Shown here piece after piece: positions 45,306 to 56,498 of a stretch of 64,000 bases of DNA. Position numbers and translations under genes: made by a program. Source of the DNA: Arcuatula senhousia (taxonomy: Eukaryota; Mollusca; Bivalvia; Mytilida; Mytilidae); NCBI GenBank assembly GCA_963971305.1, contig OZ020306.1, positions 55,650,686 to 55,714,685 of the forward strand. The letters run 5' to 3'. The notes below the pieces were generated by a model. It was not told the origin of the DNA. It searched no databases and worked only from the letters and a program-made list of their open reading frames with translations. Within the stretch, counting starts at the first letter, position 1. Each line of letters begins with the position of its first letter.

Positions 45306-46105
45306 AGAGGTTGTAATTTTTAATGAATAGTTATAAAAGATTTTAACAAATAATTTTTTTTTTCATTTGAGCGGGTGTGGCCTTAACCCCTTGGGCCCCC
45401 TACGGTACCAAATGAGTCATCTTCTCTTAATAAGTAATAATATAAATGGTTATATGGTGGGGGTCATAAAGGTTAAGTTATGAATGCATGCCACGCTTGA
45501 TGAACAAAAATAGATTCCATTTGCAGAGATAGAAAAAGAGGAGGTGGCTTAGGGCCATTGCAGGTTCATTGGTAGCAAACTTATTCAAGATCAAAATTAG
45601 CTTGCTTATTTGTCCCATTCTGTTGCTTAATTTATCACCTAACGAGTATCAGTTTGTCATTTAGCAATCAATCAACCAATATATATGGTGAAAAATGTTA
45701 CTTCTAAGAAAGGAACAGTTTTAAAATGAAGTGTATAATTTTAAAGACTTCATTTTTAAATGATTTTCCTGTTTGTGTGATCCTAAGAAAAGTTTTGCAG
45801 TTGATATATTTTGGAATTCTTTTATGTATGTTGTAAAAACACAGACTGTGTCTCAACTACCCCAGCAAAAATGTTTCATCTCAAGGCAATCTTAAACATG
45901 TTAAAAGTTAACAGGATATTGATTATAGACATACTGAAAGTGACTTTTCCTTCCATATTGTGAATCTGTTCATCGAAAATAAATTGGGACTCTATGGCCA
46001 TTTCCCTATTTTCGTCGTTTACTCGCAATTAGACGACCTTGAGAGGAAACATTTTTTACCAGGGTAGTTGAGACATGGTAACACAACCATGAATCTTAAA
46101 CTTAC

Positions 46106-46186
46106 CAATCAGCACAACGGCCAGACTTTCTGGAAGATAGTGAAACTTGGTCTGGATCAATCCATGTGTGATCATTATACATATTG
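46106..46186 (-). CDS. SLC9A8: NHE8 exon 3
   Basis: Residues 112-138. Completes the first NHE-domain helix (AICIMITHGLI), then FHYLPESLAVVLIG, equivalent to FLPESVAVVSLG in human NHE8. Confidence 0.95.
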
Positions 46187-46476
46187 CTGCAAAAAATTAT
46201 TAGAAAAATTACACGTCATGAGGCTTCTTAGAATAGACAAAACATGACAAGGACATAAAAAATACTGTTTAAATCGATTGCCTGAAAATTTTCTGTAATT
46301 TTGTTTTCCTGTACACATAAATTGTTAGTTTAGTTAGTTTAAAGAATTTCAAAACTTCAAAATCCAAGGTCTGGCCCCATGACCAGGGTGGACTCTTTAA
46401 TTAAATATCCTCATGAATTGATCCTGTTTTTTTTTTGCTTCTATAAATTACATTTTGTAAATGACTACCAACTCAC

Positions 46477-46646
46477 CAACCACCAACAGAATAAAGAATA
46501 TAGTAAGACTACTATGGTGCTCCTGCTCTGCGGCGCCATGTTCTGGTAGACCTGGAAGTGCCTGTTTGGTCGGTGCCAACGTTGTAGGGAGGGGGGTTGA
46601 TGTACTAGTAAATGTCACATTGGCATCCGTTTCATTTACCAAGGAG
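46477..46646 (-). CDS. SLC9A8: NHE8 exon 2
   Basis: Residues 55-111. A Thr/Pro/Ser-rich lumenal stretch (TSTSTPLPTTLAPTK) with NET and NVT sequons, then SSLTIFFILLVV, the start of the first conserved helix. The Thr-rich part suggests O-glycosylation. Confidence 0.93.
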
Positions 46647-46751
46647 CTGAAAATAGAGTAAACATGGAAGTGAGTTTTTAGTACCGGTATTATTTTTTTA
46701 TAACCATCTGCGTATGTTCTGATTGTAAAGATATAGCTTCTACAACACAAG

Positions 46752-46866
46752 GGATTATGGAATTTCTAATATCAAGGGAAATAAATTTGATTATTTTAAT
46801 GGCAAGGCTTGCGTGTGATTAAACTGTCAAATTTATTTCCCTGAGATGTTAGAAATTCCATAATCA
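46752..46866. repeat. Foldback repeat beside NHE8 exon 2
   Basis: GATTATGGAATTTCTAATATC, then AGGGAAATAAATTTGA, is matched in inverted order by TCAAATTTATTTCCCT and GATGTTAGAAATTCCATAATC. Arms of about 38 bp with a few mismatches. Confidence 0.75.
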
Positions 46867-47522
46867 TCGACAATTTAGTTGTAGGTTTTTCTCTTATGTC
46901 TGTATACAGGTAAAAAATTAGAAAAAGGTTGATCATCAATTGCTGTGAGAACAAAATTTTCTTTTGAGTTGAGAAATATTTTTCCACAACTGGTTGAGAG
47001 GTTGATAAATCAAAGGAAAACTAGAGAAATATAATTCTAATTTTAGCTGATGCTGCATAAGAAAGATTTTAGATTTTCTCTAATCTCTTTATTATACTTT
47101 ATGAACTATCACACAAAGACTGTACATGTTGATGTCTTACGGTACCTCATGTTTATTTTTTAGAATTGACAGCCAAGAAGGTTGGTTGTAGAACTTGGTG
47201 GTACCCCTTAAAGACTAAATGGACATGTACACAAATGTACATTCAAGTTTCCAACAAATCTCTTTATTATTTAAGGTCAATAAAGAAAACAGTACTCTTT
47301 AACAGTTCATTAGACTCTCAATCAATTTTTAAGATCTCAATAAGCTCATCATTTTGCAATGCTTTCTTTATCTTTAGCAAGTACAGTTTTCAAGAGAAAG
47401 TATAAAATCTGCAAAAATGATCAATTTTTACAACTGAGAGAAATTAACCTCATCACATCACATGACTCGATGTCAGTCAATGAATAGTTCTTTTTAGCTT
47501 TTGGAACATGAAGAAGGTACAA

Positions 47523-48766
47523 AACAAGAGGCTCCCAGGAGCCTGAATCGCTCACCTGAACTACACAGATACATATATTTTGTAGATATTATTGTGCTTA
47601 ACCATATGCAATTTAAATTTCTGAAATAACTTGATTAGTTTTCAAGTTATTGGGCTTAATAAGTGCAAATTTAGCAAAAATTTGAAAAAAGGGCAATAAC
47701 TCCCGCATCACCAGTCAGATCTTTTCCGAAATTTCAGGACAGGTACTTAATATGCTGATCACTTTTGATTCTTGCACAATTTTGATACCTGAAACCATTT
47801 TTGAGTTATTAGCAAAAAATGAAATTTACCCCCTATGTTGGGGCTCCCGCAGGGTACCCCCTCAGGTCGTGAGGTTGCTTTTAAAAGGTGCCTGAGGTCG
47901 CAAGGTCGCTTTTAAAAGGCATATTTTGGCGGAGGTCGCAGGTCTTTTTTGGCATAGGTCGATTTTATGAAGTGTAGGTTAGAAGTCGCCATTAAAAAGC
48001 CCTCAGGTCGCAGGTTGTTTTTAACCCTGCGGGAGCCATTATGTTATATTTTTAGCCATGACAGCCATGTTTTTTTACGAATCAAAAATATGAACGATAC
48101 AGTTGTAGCATATATGCTATTAAACAAGTGTGCCAAGTGAAGATGCAGTTGGTCTTACGGTGTCAGACAAGTTAATCTTTGAAATTCAGGGAAAAAGAAA
48201 TGAAAAATGGTAAATTTTAATGCTTTAAGGACCATAACTCCTAAAAGAAATGGTTCTACAGCTTTGACCTAATTACATGAAATGTAGATCTTAATGTGCT
48301 TAATCATATGCAATTTGAATTTTTAAAATATCTTGTATAGTTTTTAAGATATAGGGCTAAATAAGTGCAAAATTTTGAAAAAATCCAGAAAAAGGGCAAT
48401 AGCTCCTACATCTGTTGTTGGATCTTCTTGAAAATTTCAGGGCAGGTAGATCTTGAGGTGCTGATCACTTTTACTTAAGCCAGAATTTTGATATCTGTCA
48501 TTTTTTTGAGTTATTTGCAAAAAACTGTATTTGACCCCTCTGTTCTAATTTTAGTAGCAGCAGCCATGTTTTTTTATGTATAAAAAATCCCAACACAAAC
48601 TTTTTGCACAATACCCTTAGAAACAACCATATCAAGTTTGGCTGCATTTGGCCAAGTGGTTTCAGAGAAGAAGATGTTTGAAAAAAGCTAACGGATGATG
48701 TATGGACGACGGACACCAAGTGATGGCAATAGCTCACATGACCCTTCGGGTCAGGTGAGCTAAAAA
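47523..48766 (+). repeat. Family A element, copy A5, different core
   Basis: Family A ends: AACAAGAGGCTCCCAGGAGCC then GAATCGCTCACCTG; 3' hairpin at 48731-48761 then AAAAA. The core is not the 155-bp unit but two worn units with CTTAA.CATATGCAATTT.AATTT and AAAGGGCAATA.CTCC words. A 200-bp element is inserted at 47840-48039. Confidence 0.8.
47840..48039. mobile_element. 200-bp MITE inside A5 with GGCTCCCGCAGGGT ends
   Basis: The ends GGGGCTCCCGCAGGGTA and TAACCCTGCGGGAGCC are inverted. TATGTT stands on both sides (47834-47839 and 48040-48045). The interior is four worn copies of a short unit with AGGTCGCAGGT...TTTTAAAAGG. Confidence 0.75.
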
Positions 48767-49559
48767 TGTAGAGTGCTTCAGATTTTCCTTTATATACTAT
48801 TTGAGATTTTTCAGTCCTGCATAAACATGTACAAATTATATAATTTTACCAAATATTTTTAAGAGAAACAAAATGATGTTAATTAGCCTACTTAACCTTC
48901 TAAAATTCATGAAATTGAGCATGATTTGTCTAAAATAAACAAAATGTTAGTTTTTCACACAGAGACATGAGACCATAAATCCTAACACTAAACAAAAATG
49001 TTAATTACAAAGCAAACATTACCTTTACTTCAGACTATCTTGGTAAGGCTAAGATAAAATAATTCCTAGATTCTCATCCAAATTTCTTGAAAATACGGGG
49101 TGGACTTTTTTCTTATTTTTTCCCTATCATGACATAATGTTCTGGCATTTTAAAGGTTATTGACCAACAATTAACATTATCATGATTATTTGTTAAAAAA
49201 AATCAAAATAATTTTTTTGGAGGAGGCTACATGAGAATCTAGGATATTTTTTATATTGGCCTAAAGTGGAATTTATAATAATACATGTATTATCATGTCC
49301 ATAACCTACGTTTTTAACAAAGACCTAATGTTTTAAAAATTAACAGTAAATTCAATGCATTTTCTGTTTTGAACAAACATAACATATTCATGATATTTAA
49401 TAGTAAAGAACTTTTAATGGAACATAAAACATAACGGTCATAACAGTATTTACAACATTGATAATGTCAGAATATGTCGAGAAGCACCTTTTAAATAAAT
49501 TTATTAATTAATTGAATTAGTTTCTTTTCAGAAAAAAAACCCCAGAAGATTTAATGAAC
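48767..49559. other. SLC9A8: NHE8 intron 1, plain stretch
   Basis: AT-rich; no gene or recognised repeat. Confidence 0.4.
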
Positions 49560-49639
49560 ATTAGCAAGCAGCAACCACTGGTCACATTGAAGGCAGTGTG
49601 AATACTGGCTGTTTTCCATTGTGGATTTTTAAAATTGTC
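49560..49639 (+). repeat. Family V, left half (split by insertion)
   Basis: GCAACCACTGGTCACATTGAAGGC...GGCTGTTTTCCATTGTGGATTTT. It continues at 51168-51230 (GGTTGTGTTGCGTGCACTAATTCCACATCTC) after removal of 49640-51162. Confidence 0.75.
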
Positions 49640-51162
49640 CAGGGTTTGACACTAACAGTAGTCTGCTATTCCGTTAACATTGCCCACCTATTTTCAAGGA
49701 GGACTACTTAGATCTTATTGAATATTAGTCGATTGGACCACGTAAAATTCTAGGTCAATCATGTCAATACTGTTAAAATTTTTAAATTATGTATGAATTA
49801 TAAATTATGTAAACATGTAGATTTAATTTAAAACAAGAGTTAACACTAAAGTATGTCTCGCCTGCCGGCACCATCAGAAACAATTATTCTTTCTTACTTC
49901 CACTATATTTTGAATTTACATGTATTTTCAGTTTCTGAGATCAAAAGATGTTTATACATGGTAGAACTTAAACATTGCAAATATATGCAATAAAAATAAT
50001 CAAAGTCACTCAACTGGAAAATCAAGGTCAAGGTCAAAAGAAGGGGATGCAACTGTGCTAAGCTACTACTGGGGCATATGCATACCAAGTTTCATCAACC
50101 TAAGACCTAAAGTTCTTGAGATATGGACGTGCTAGCAAAACTTTTCCATTGCTATTATATGTAGTGAAAATTGTCAAAGTCACTCAACCGAAAAATCAAG
50201 GTCAAGGTTAAAAGATGGGGATGCAACTGTGCTAAGCTACTACTGGGGCATATGCATAAAAAGTTTCATCAACCTAGGACCTATAGTTCTTGAGATATGG
50301 AGGTGCTAGCAAAACTTTTCCATTGCTATTATATGTAGTGAAAATTGTCAAAGTCACTCAACCGAAAAATCAAGGTCAAGGTTAAAAGATGGGGATGCAA
50401 CTGTGCTAAGCTACTACTGGGGCATATGCAAAAAAAGTTTCATCAACCTAGGACCTATAGTTCTTGAGATATGGAGGTGCTCGCAAAACTTTTCCATTGC
50501 TATTATATGTATTGAAAATTATCAAAGTCACCTTACCGGAAAGTCAAGGTCAAGGTTAAAAGATGGGGATGCAACTGTGCTAAGCTACTACTGGGGCATA
50601 TGTATACCAAGTTTCATCAACCTAGGACCTATAGTTCTTGAGATATGGAGGTGCTCGCAAAACTTTTCCCTTGCTATGTATTGAAAATTGTCAAAGTCAC
50701 TCAACCGGAAACTCAAGGTCATGGTCAAAAGATGGGGATGCAACTGTGCTAAGCTACTACTGGGGTATATGCATATCAAGTTTCATCATCCCAGGACCTA
50801 TAGTTCTTGAGATATGGAGGTGCTCATAAAACTTTTCCAAAAAGTTAAAACGCCGCCGCCGCCGCCGCCAAAGTAACACCTATGTCCCGCTCTGCTTCGC
50901 AGGGGAGACAAAAAATATATATTATTCTTGCTATAGAATACAATTTTCTTGAAAGGGCCGTTAAATTTGCCCTGACTGTACAATGTTCGCATAAAATATT
51001 TCCAATATCCTAAGACTTTGGTTGGTCAACCTCTACAATTTCGAAGTTTTAAACCTAAACTTCACACTTTGATGACTACCAATATATGTGAAAGACTACC
51101 TATTATAAAGAATAGCTAGTCCTCCATATTACCTTTTGCAAAAAGTTAGTGTCAAACCCTGT
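49640..51162. mobile_element. DNA transposon remnant with CAGGGTTTGACACTAAC ends
   Basis: A 17-bp perfect terminal inverted repeat. TTGTC is repeated on both sides (49635-49639 and 51163-51167). About 440 bp belongs to this element; the middle is family B copy B2. CAGGG ends recall hAT, but the visible duplication is 5 bp rather than 8, so class is open. Confidence 0.75.
49832..50914 (+). repeat. Family B element, copy B2, nested
   Basis: 5' AACAAGAGTTAACACTAAAG, then TATGTCTCGCCTGCCGGCACC. Core units start CAAAGTCAC near 50001, 50175, 50349, 50523 and 50692 (period 174, last 169). A (CCG)n run and the hairpin GTCCCGCTCTGC-TTCGCAGGGGAGAC (50884-50909) with AAAAA end it. The core is unrelated to that of B1 at the sequence level I can judge. 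Confidence 0.85.
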
Positions 51163-51230
51163 TGTCATTTTAATAGGTTGTGTTGCGTGCACTAATTCCA
51201 CATCTCATTATCTTCTATAAATACATGGAA

Positions 51231-51855
51231 TTTTTCCTTCCAAAACTAAGGATGTTTAAATCAAAATTAATGGATAAATTGAAAAAAAGTCAGTATTTTC
51301 CAAACAATCAGTAACTTATTTCTATTTTTTTTGTAATAACCCATGATGCTAGATTTGAGTTATAAGTGATACATGTGTATACATGTACATGTATGTTATA
51401 TGGAGCCCAGCATAATATGCTAACATACATGTATATAGTGAACTTGTAATGTAGAAAGTCTGCAAAATTGCACAAGACTTGAAACAATTCTGTGATCTCA
51501 TTTTCAGATTTTTTTTTTATAAAAGCCTGTATGTGCTGAAAAAAGGACAGGAAATTTCATCACATCCTCATTCCTTATTACATGTATCTCATCCCATTGT
51601 TCCAAATCAAAATATACATCCCATTCCATGGAAAGATTTTTTTCCTAATCTACAAGTCATGCAAGTATGTGAGTCTTAAATAATGTTTATAAGGAATGTA
51701 GCACTTGAACTTGTTTGTGTACATGTAGAAAATCTGTCAAATTGAATAGATATTTACAGATATAAACATAGATACATGTAGCACTTACAAAATTTGGAAA
51801 TATGGAATCATATATACATGTATTTATTGTTAAAATTGGACTTGATAAAAAATTC
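51231..51855. other. SLC9A8: NHE8 intron 1, plain stretch
   Basis: AT-rich with several ACATGTA words; no gene or repeat family recognised. Confidence 0.4.
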
Positions 51856-52042
51856 TTAAAGTGTAAGTTCGTGATTTTTGAGTTATTAGTTTATTTGATT
51901 TATTATAATGAGAGTAGGCATCATGCCGGGTTTGGGCATTGAAAACGATATATTTAGAAAGATATTCGTAATTTTATTCAAATACACAAGACCATATGGG
52001 CGCGTCCATGTTATGAACAATGATGAATTATGGGATAGCTCA

Positions 52043-52070
52043 ATTGGAGATGTGACGTCACATCTCCAAT
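52043..52070. promoter_or_regulatory. 28-bp perfect palindrome centred on a CRE
   Basis: ATTGGAGATGTGACGTCACATCTCCAAT reads the same on both strands and contains the full CREB/ATF site TGACGTCA. Whether it binds a factor or is only transposon structure is unknown. Confidence 0.55.
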
Positions 52071-53007
52071 GATAAATACATGAACCAATTAACGATATTT
52101 GTAACATACATGTAAGACCCGATGTTGTCGATCATAATAATGATTTGAAATATGAATAATTTCATGAATTTGGCATTAATAATTTTTTTAATCCCGCGTT
52201 TAGCAAGATGATAGTTTACTTTAACCTTAAATTGTTTTAAAATAATTAATTATAATTCCAAATAGTAAATAATCTGAAACATTTATTGACACAGTAGCCC
52301 TAGTTTTCAATCCTTTTTCAAATATTTAAGACAAAAAATTCAGTTCTTGATGAATACACAGGTGTCAATTAAAATCATTAACCTTTTGGACGATCTGCCA
52401 CGTCCCGTTGGTTAATTACAGGTATAATTGACAGATATCATAGATCAATTAAGGTGCTCCTCTAATCAAAGATTTCCTTGCAGCACTCAATCCGCTTTAG
52501 ACACACCCACCACAACTCGATTTTAAGAATTTCGACCGGCACATCTTTTAATAATTTCTTAATTAGTATACGGTATAATTAATCAGCAGGTGTCAATATC
52601 ACCTGTTCACTTCATTGACTACCTTTCTCTTGCAATTATCCATCAGCCAAAGCGTGGTGCTACATTGTGTTTGTGCATGGTTTGTGTAATACTAGTATCC
52701 AAATTAAAAATGTGTCTAAAGAGTTTTAGTTCCCACTTTTTTTCCGTTTTTGAAGTGTTAATTAACTACATAATTATTTGCAACTTGACAAAAAAAAAGA
52801 TTCCTACAGTCTGAGACATTAATTAATTCGATATGATTTTCTCAGCTACAGTTTATTGTTTTTATATGTTTTTGATTAGAAAGGGTATTTTATTAACATT
52901 TTCGCACTTCAATGTTCAATAGACTCTGGCGGACCTAAGGGTTTGATTTTCGTATAAAAGAAAGTGTTCTAGAACCCATTCAACCAGGTAAATGTCAACT
53001 TCTAATA

Positions 53008-53190
53008 CACAGGAAACAATATTAAACCCCTGTGGTGCCGATAGTTTGCACAGGGGTACTAAACATACACAGGAAACGGCAGGTGAACCCCTGTTGTGCC
53101 AGTGGTTTGTAGAAGGGAATAAAGTCTTCTACACAGAAAACCATAAGTAAGCCCCCCTGTGGTGCGATGGTTTGCACGGAAGGACTAATT
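53008..53190. repeat. Three tandem units of about 62 bp
   Basis: Each unit has ACACAGGAAAC, CCCCTGTGGTGCC and GGTTTGCA.(A/G)GGG. Units start near 53010, 53071 and 53133 and differ by several changes. Confidence 0.65.
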
Positions 53191-53737
53191 ATCAAAATAT
53201 CACTTCAAACGAATCATGCAAGGTAATCCCAGAAGGGTGTCTGGGAACCATGAATTTTAAACAGGATGTATAAAAGAAATAGTATAGGGCAATTCTACAT
53301 ACTGAAAATTGAAATATATATTTTCCGAAAATGTCTGTACGGCGTATCAATTTTTTTTTTTAAATTCTATATTTTTATACGAATTAATTCTGAACTTTAC
53401 GATTGGTACCATTTTAAAACGTTTCACAATCAATCATTAGACTGACTTTTATTTTATCATTCCCGACTTAATTTTAATTATTTCAAATTGTCCGTTGTGG
53501 TACACATAGGTAAATTCCACATGGGTATAGGATGCAACATTCACACTGTGTATTGGCTTTGAGCAGCGCCATCTAGTACAAATCACGTGACCCTCCATGG
53601 ATCGAATTTTTTTACTTGCAAAAGCCAATTTTATCCTAACTATGCATATTTGAGCGCTAGGAATTTCACCAAAGTTATTTTTACATGATAGTCTTTCAAT
53701 GTACAAATTTTGAAAAAATCGCTAACTTACACTTTAA

Positions 53738-54124
53738 GGGAGTACAAGCCTCGGAAATTGAAAATTTTCAAGATCCTCGGCTTTTATCCATTGAAATGCA
53801 TTAAAAAATTTTCAACATGTTTTCTTAATATTTGTTCAGAACTATTTAGAGAAGGTCATAATAAACACCCTATAAAAATTTCATTCAATTCTAATTACAA
53901 TTTCTATGTTAAAACAGAAGACGAACTTACAATGTATTTCCTATGAAAATTCTACATGTTCTAGAGAAGTTTTTTCCCCGCCATATATTTAGGTGCTTAT
54001 ATCTTAAAAACGGCTCCATGTTTTTGAAAACATTTTCATAAAGTCTAGCTATTTTGAGCTATTCTTTCCAAATTTTCTATTCTAAAAAACTTTTAATTAC
54101 AAAAAATGTCAGGCTCGTACTCCC
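53738..54124. mobile_element. TTAA-flanked MITE (387 bp)
   Basis: TTAA at 53734-53737 and 54125-54128. The ends GGGAGTACAAGCCT and AGGCTCGTACTCCC are inverted with one mismatch. Its left TTAA is the right TTAA of the 1874-bp element. A 78-codon plus frame lies inside and resembles no known protein. Confidence 0.78.
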
Positions 54125-54128
54125 TTAA

Positions 54129-54860
54129 TTGATAACAAAGCACAAAAATAACATGTACATGTAGTAAAAATCAAATGAACAGAAGTTCAATTCAACAATA
54201 GAGAATCTGAGACATAAAGACACCAAGAAAAAACGGGACGTAGAGGAACCCTTTTGCGCGCACTGGAAGTTACTGACAGCTAGCTTAGAAGCACCTTTCG
54301 ACTGATGTATAAAAATCAAAGTACGACGATTTCAAATCCAACACAACACTTCAAACAGCTAATGATGTGGTGATGGATCATCACACAAAATCGACACACA
54401 TGATTGCTGTTATGCTAAAAAAAAAGAAAAGAAAACAACAAATAAGGACAACAAGAAAACAACGGGATGCAGAGACCCCCTGGAGAACACTTGAAGTCTA
54501 ACAGCTAGCTATAGCCAAGAAGTATACATCGTCTGTATCAAATTACACTAAAGAACACTACCGGGTACTGCAGGTTTCGGTAAGAATCGGCCCGCAGGAT
54601 CCCATGCAGTAGGCTAATTGCCCGACAATACTCATCACTCTATTTTCTTGTGGCAGTTAACATTCGTTAAAAAAAAACACAAAAAAAAAAAACAAAAAAC
54701 AAAAACAATACACAAGGCAAATAACAGTAAGTATCAACTAAATTCAAAGATTTGACTACATCCTTTACTTTTAAATTTAAAGCCTTTTCTTCATTATTTA
54801 AAGTTGCTTTCAATACTGAATTAATCCCTCCCTAAAATATTCATATGGAAAAGAGTTTAA
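54129..54860. other. SLC9A8: NHE8 intron 1, two worn repeat units
   Basis: CACCAAGAAAAAACGGGACG...GACAGCTAGCTTAG near 54220-54290 and ACAAGAAAACAACGGGATGC...AACAGCTAGCTATAG near 54450-54515 are related direct repeats. A-rich tract near 54670-54710. Confidence 0.45.
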
Positions 54861-55407
54861 GGTAGATTGGGTGTCTATCACTGAGCATCTTTTTTGCACA
54901 TCCATCATAACTTTTAATTCTATTTTGCTAACTATTTTAATTGATTTATATTTGGCTTGGTAAATATTAAAATTGAAAATAACAACAAAAAATTGAAAAA
55001 AAAATGCGCCTTTTTTGCGAATTTCAATATTTTCCAGTACTTTTTAAGGGGAGATAATTTGTATAGAAATAATAGGGAAAAAACACAATTTTCACTTTTT
55101 TCAAAAATTTTGATGGTGAACTTATTTTTTTATTTAGTATATTCAAAAGTCCCAACAAAACAAAGATTATGACAAATTTTAAGAAAAATCTATGGAGTAG
55201 ATTTTCTTAAATGAAGAAAATTTGAATTTTCCCTATTGATCCTATTTTAAAAGTACTAAAATCATGCATTTTTCAAAGTTGTTTCTATAAAAATTCGGAT
55301 GGTGAACTTTTATATTTTTCATTGATATTTAAAGTATCATTCTAGGGCTAACTGTGGCCAAAATTTTGGAAAATTCTATGGATAAATTTTTAGACACCCC
55401 ATCTACC
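54861..55407. mobile_element. TTAA-flanked MITE, copy 2 (547 bp)
   Basis: Same family and orientation as 24564-25107. TTAA at 54857-54860 and 55408-55411; ends GGTAGATTGGGTGTCTA and TAGACACCCCATCTACC. Confidence 0.88.
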
Positions 55408-55589
55408 TTAAGTTAAATAGTACATGTGCTGTAGAGAAGCAAAAATATTCATAACTTGAGAAGGCATGTCATGCATGTAAGGAGTTTAATTTTGCATTGT
55501 AAACTGTTTGTATCAGAAACCACTGCAAATAAGTACACATCGTGACATGATTACTTCAGATACATGAAAGTACATGTATAAAATATTTG

Positions 55590-55750
55590 TATCTTCAAAA
55601 AGATAATTTTTGCTAAATGCATGTACTCATATTGAATATTGTTATTATCTTTGTTTATTTTGTATTGTCCTAACTTTTAATCATATTTGTTGTATCGTAT
55701 TTGCCCCTTGAGGGCCCATGATTGGCCAATAAATGATTGATTGATTGAAT
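55590..55750 (+). repeat. Possible LINE 3' tail with (TGAT)n
   Basis: Ends GCCCATGATTGGCCAATAAA then TGATTGATTGATTGA, the style of CR1/L2-like 3' ends with a short terminal microsatellite. No coding part is attached. Confidence 0.35.
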
Positions 55751-56120
55751 ATCTATATCATTAATATACTGTACATTTATTCTTATTCTTATTCATATAG
55801 TCAACCATGCTTGTTCCACACAAACACACAGTCACACACATGCATTACATGTATACATATTGCATAACAATTAGTTATATAAACTATTGCTAGTATTGCT
55901 AAGCTATGTCTGTTATCATGGTTATGTACTGTTTAAAATCATAAATGTTAATTGTCATTACCTACAAAGGTCCTTGATTGTCAGAGTTCTAATTGGAAGT
56001 TTTTGATGAGTCAAAAAGCAGTGTCAAATAATAGCACATCATTCCTTAAATCTCACCCCATCAATCCATATTTTATCATTGGATTCTATGCAAGTGTTCA
56101 AGGCTGGTTTTTTTTTCAGA

Positions 56121-56450
56121 CGCTCCCGAAGGGAGCAATAATGGTAGAAATGTCAATATTTTAGTAGTACTATGGGCTGAATTTTCCTTCAACGTCTGGT
56201 TTAGCATGCGTGTTTTTCCGAATATTCAGCGTCTTTTTAACGCTTTTTCTTTGCAAATTTTGATCATCATCAAACGCACATATGACTCACAAGAAAAGCT
56301 AATATGTTTTATTTTCAAATATATTTTGTGTTTATATATCTCATTATAAACATTTTTAAAAATCTTTTAGCTTGTTAAATATTTTTCATGTTTTTAAATA
56401 CGTTTTAACTTCGGGAGCGTCACAGGTTAAAAACCTGCCTCATATTATTT
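56121..56450 (-). repeat. Family H element, copy H1
   Basis: On the plus strand CGCTCCCGAAGGGAGC (56121) and TTCGGGAGCG (56410-56419) with AGGTTAAAAACCT. Read on the minus strand it has a 5' stem-loop, an arm GCTCCCGAA, and a 3' hairpin GCTCCC-TTC-GGGAGC. About 330 bp, no tandem core. Confidence 0.75.
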
Positions 56451-56498
56451 AATATAACTTGCACATGTTGCATGTACATGTAGATTTGGCATTTTTAT

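Larger units (their letters stand above)
51860..53733. mobile_element. TTAA-flanked element (1874 bp) in NHE8 intron 1
   Basis: TTAA at 51856-51859 and 53734-53737. The ends AGTGTAAGTTCGTGATTTTT and AAAAATCGCTAACTTACACT are inverted (about 18 of 20). The interior holds the palindrome at 52043-52070 and the 62-bp repeats at 53008-53190. No transposase frame is found; the frame at 53449-53706 (-) is unrecognised. Confidence 0.72.

Noticed and set aside
50403..50829. Plus frames with repeated protein text
   Set aside because: Chance frames through the 174-bp units of family B2.
53449..53706. 85-codon minus frame
   Set aside because: Inside a TTAA element, no family resemblance, no conserved partner visible.
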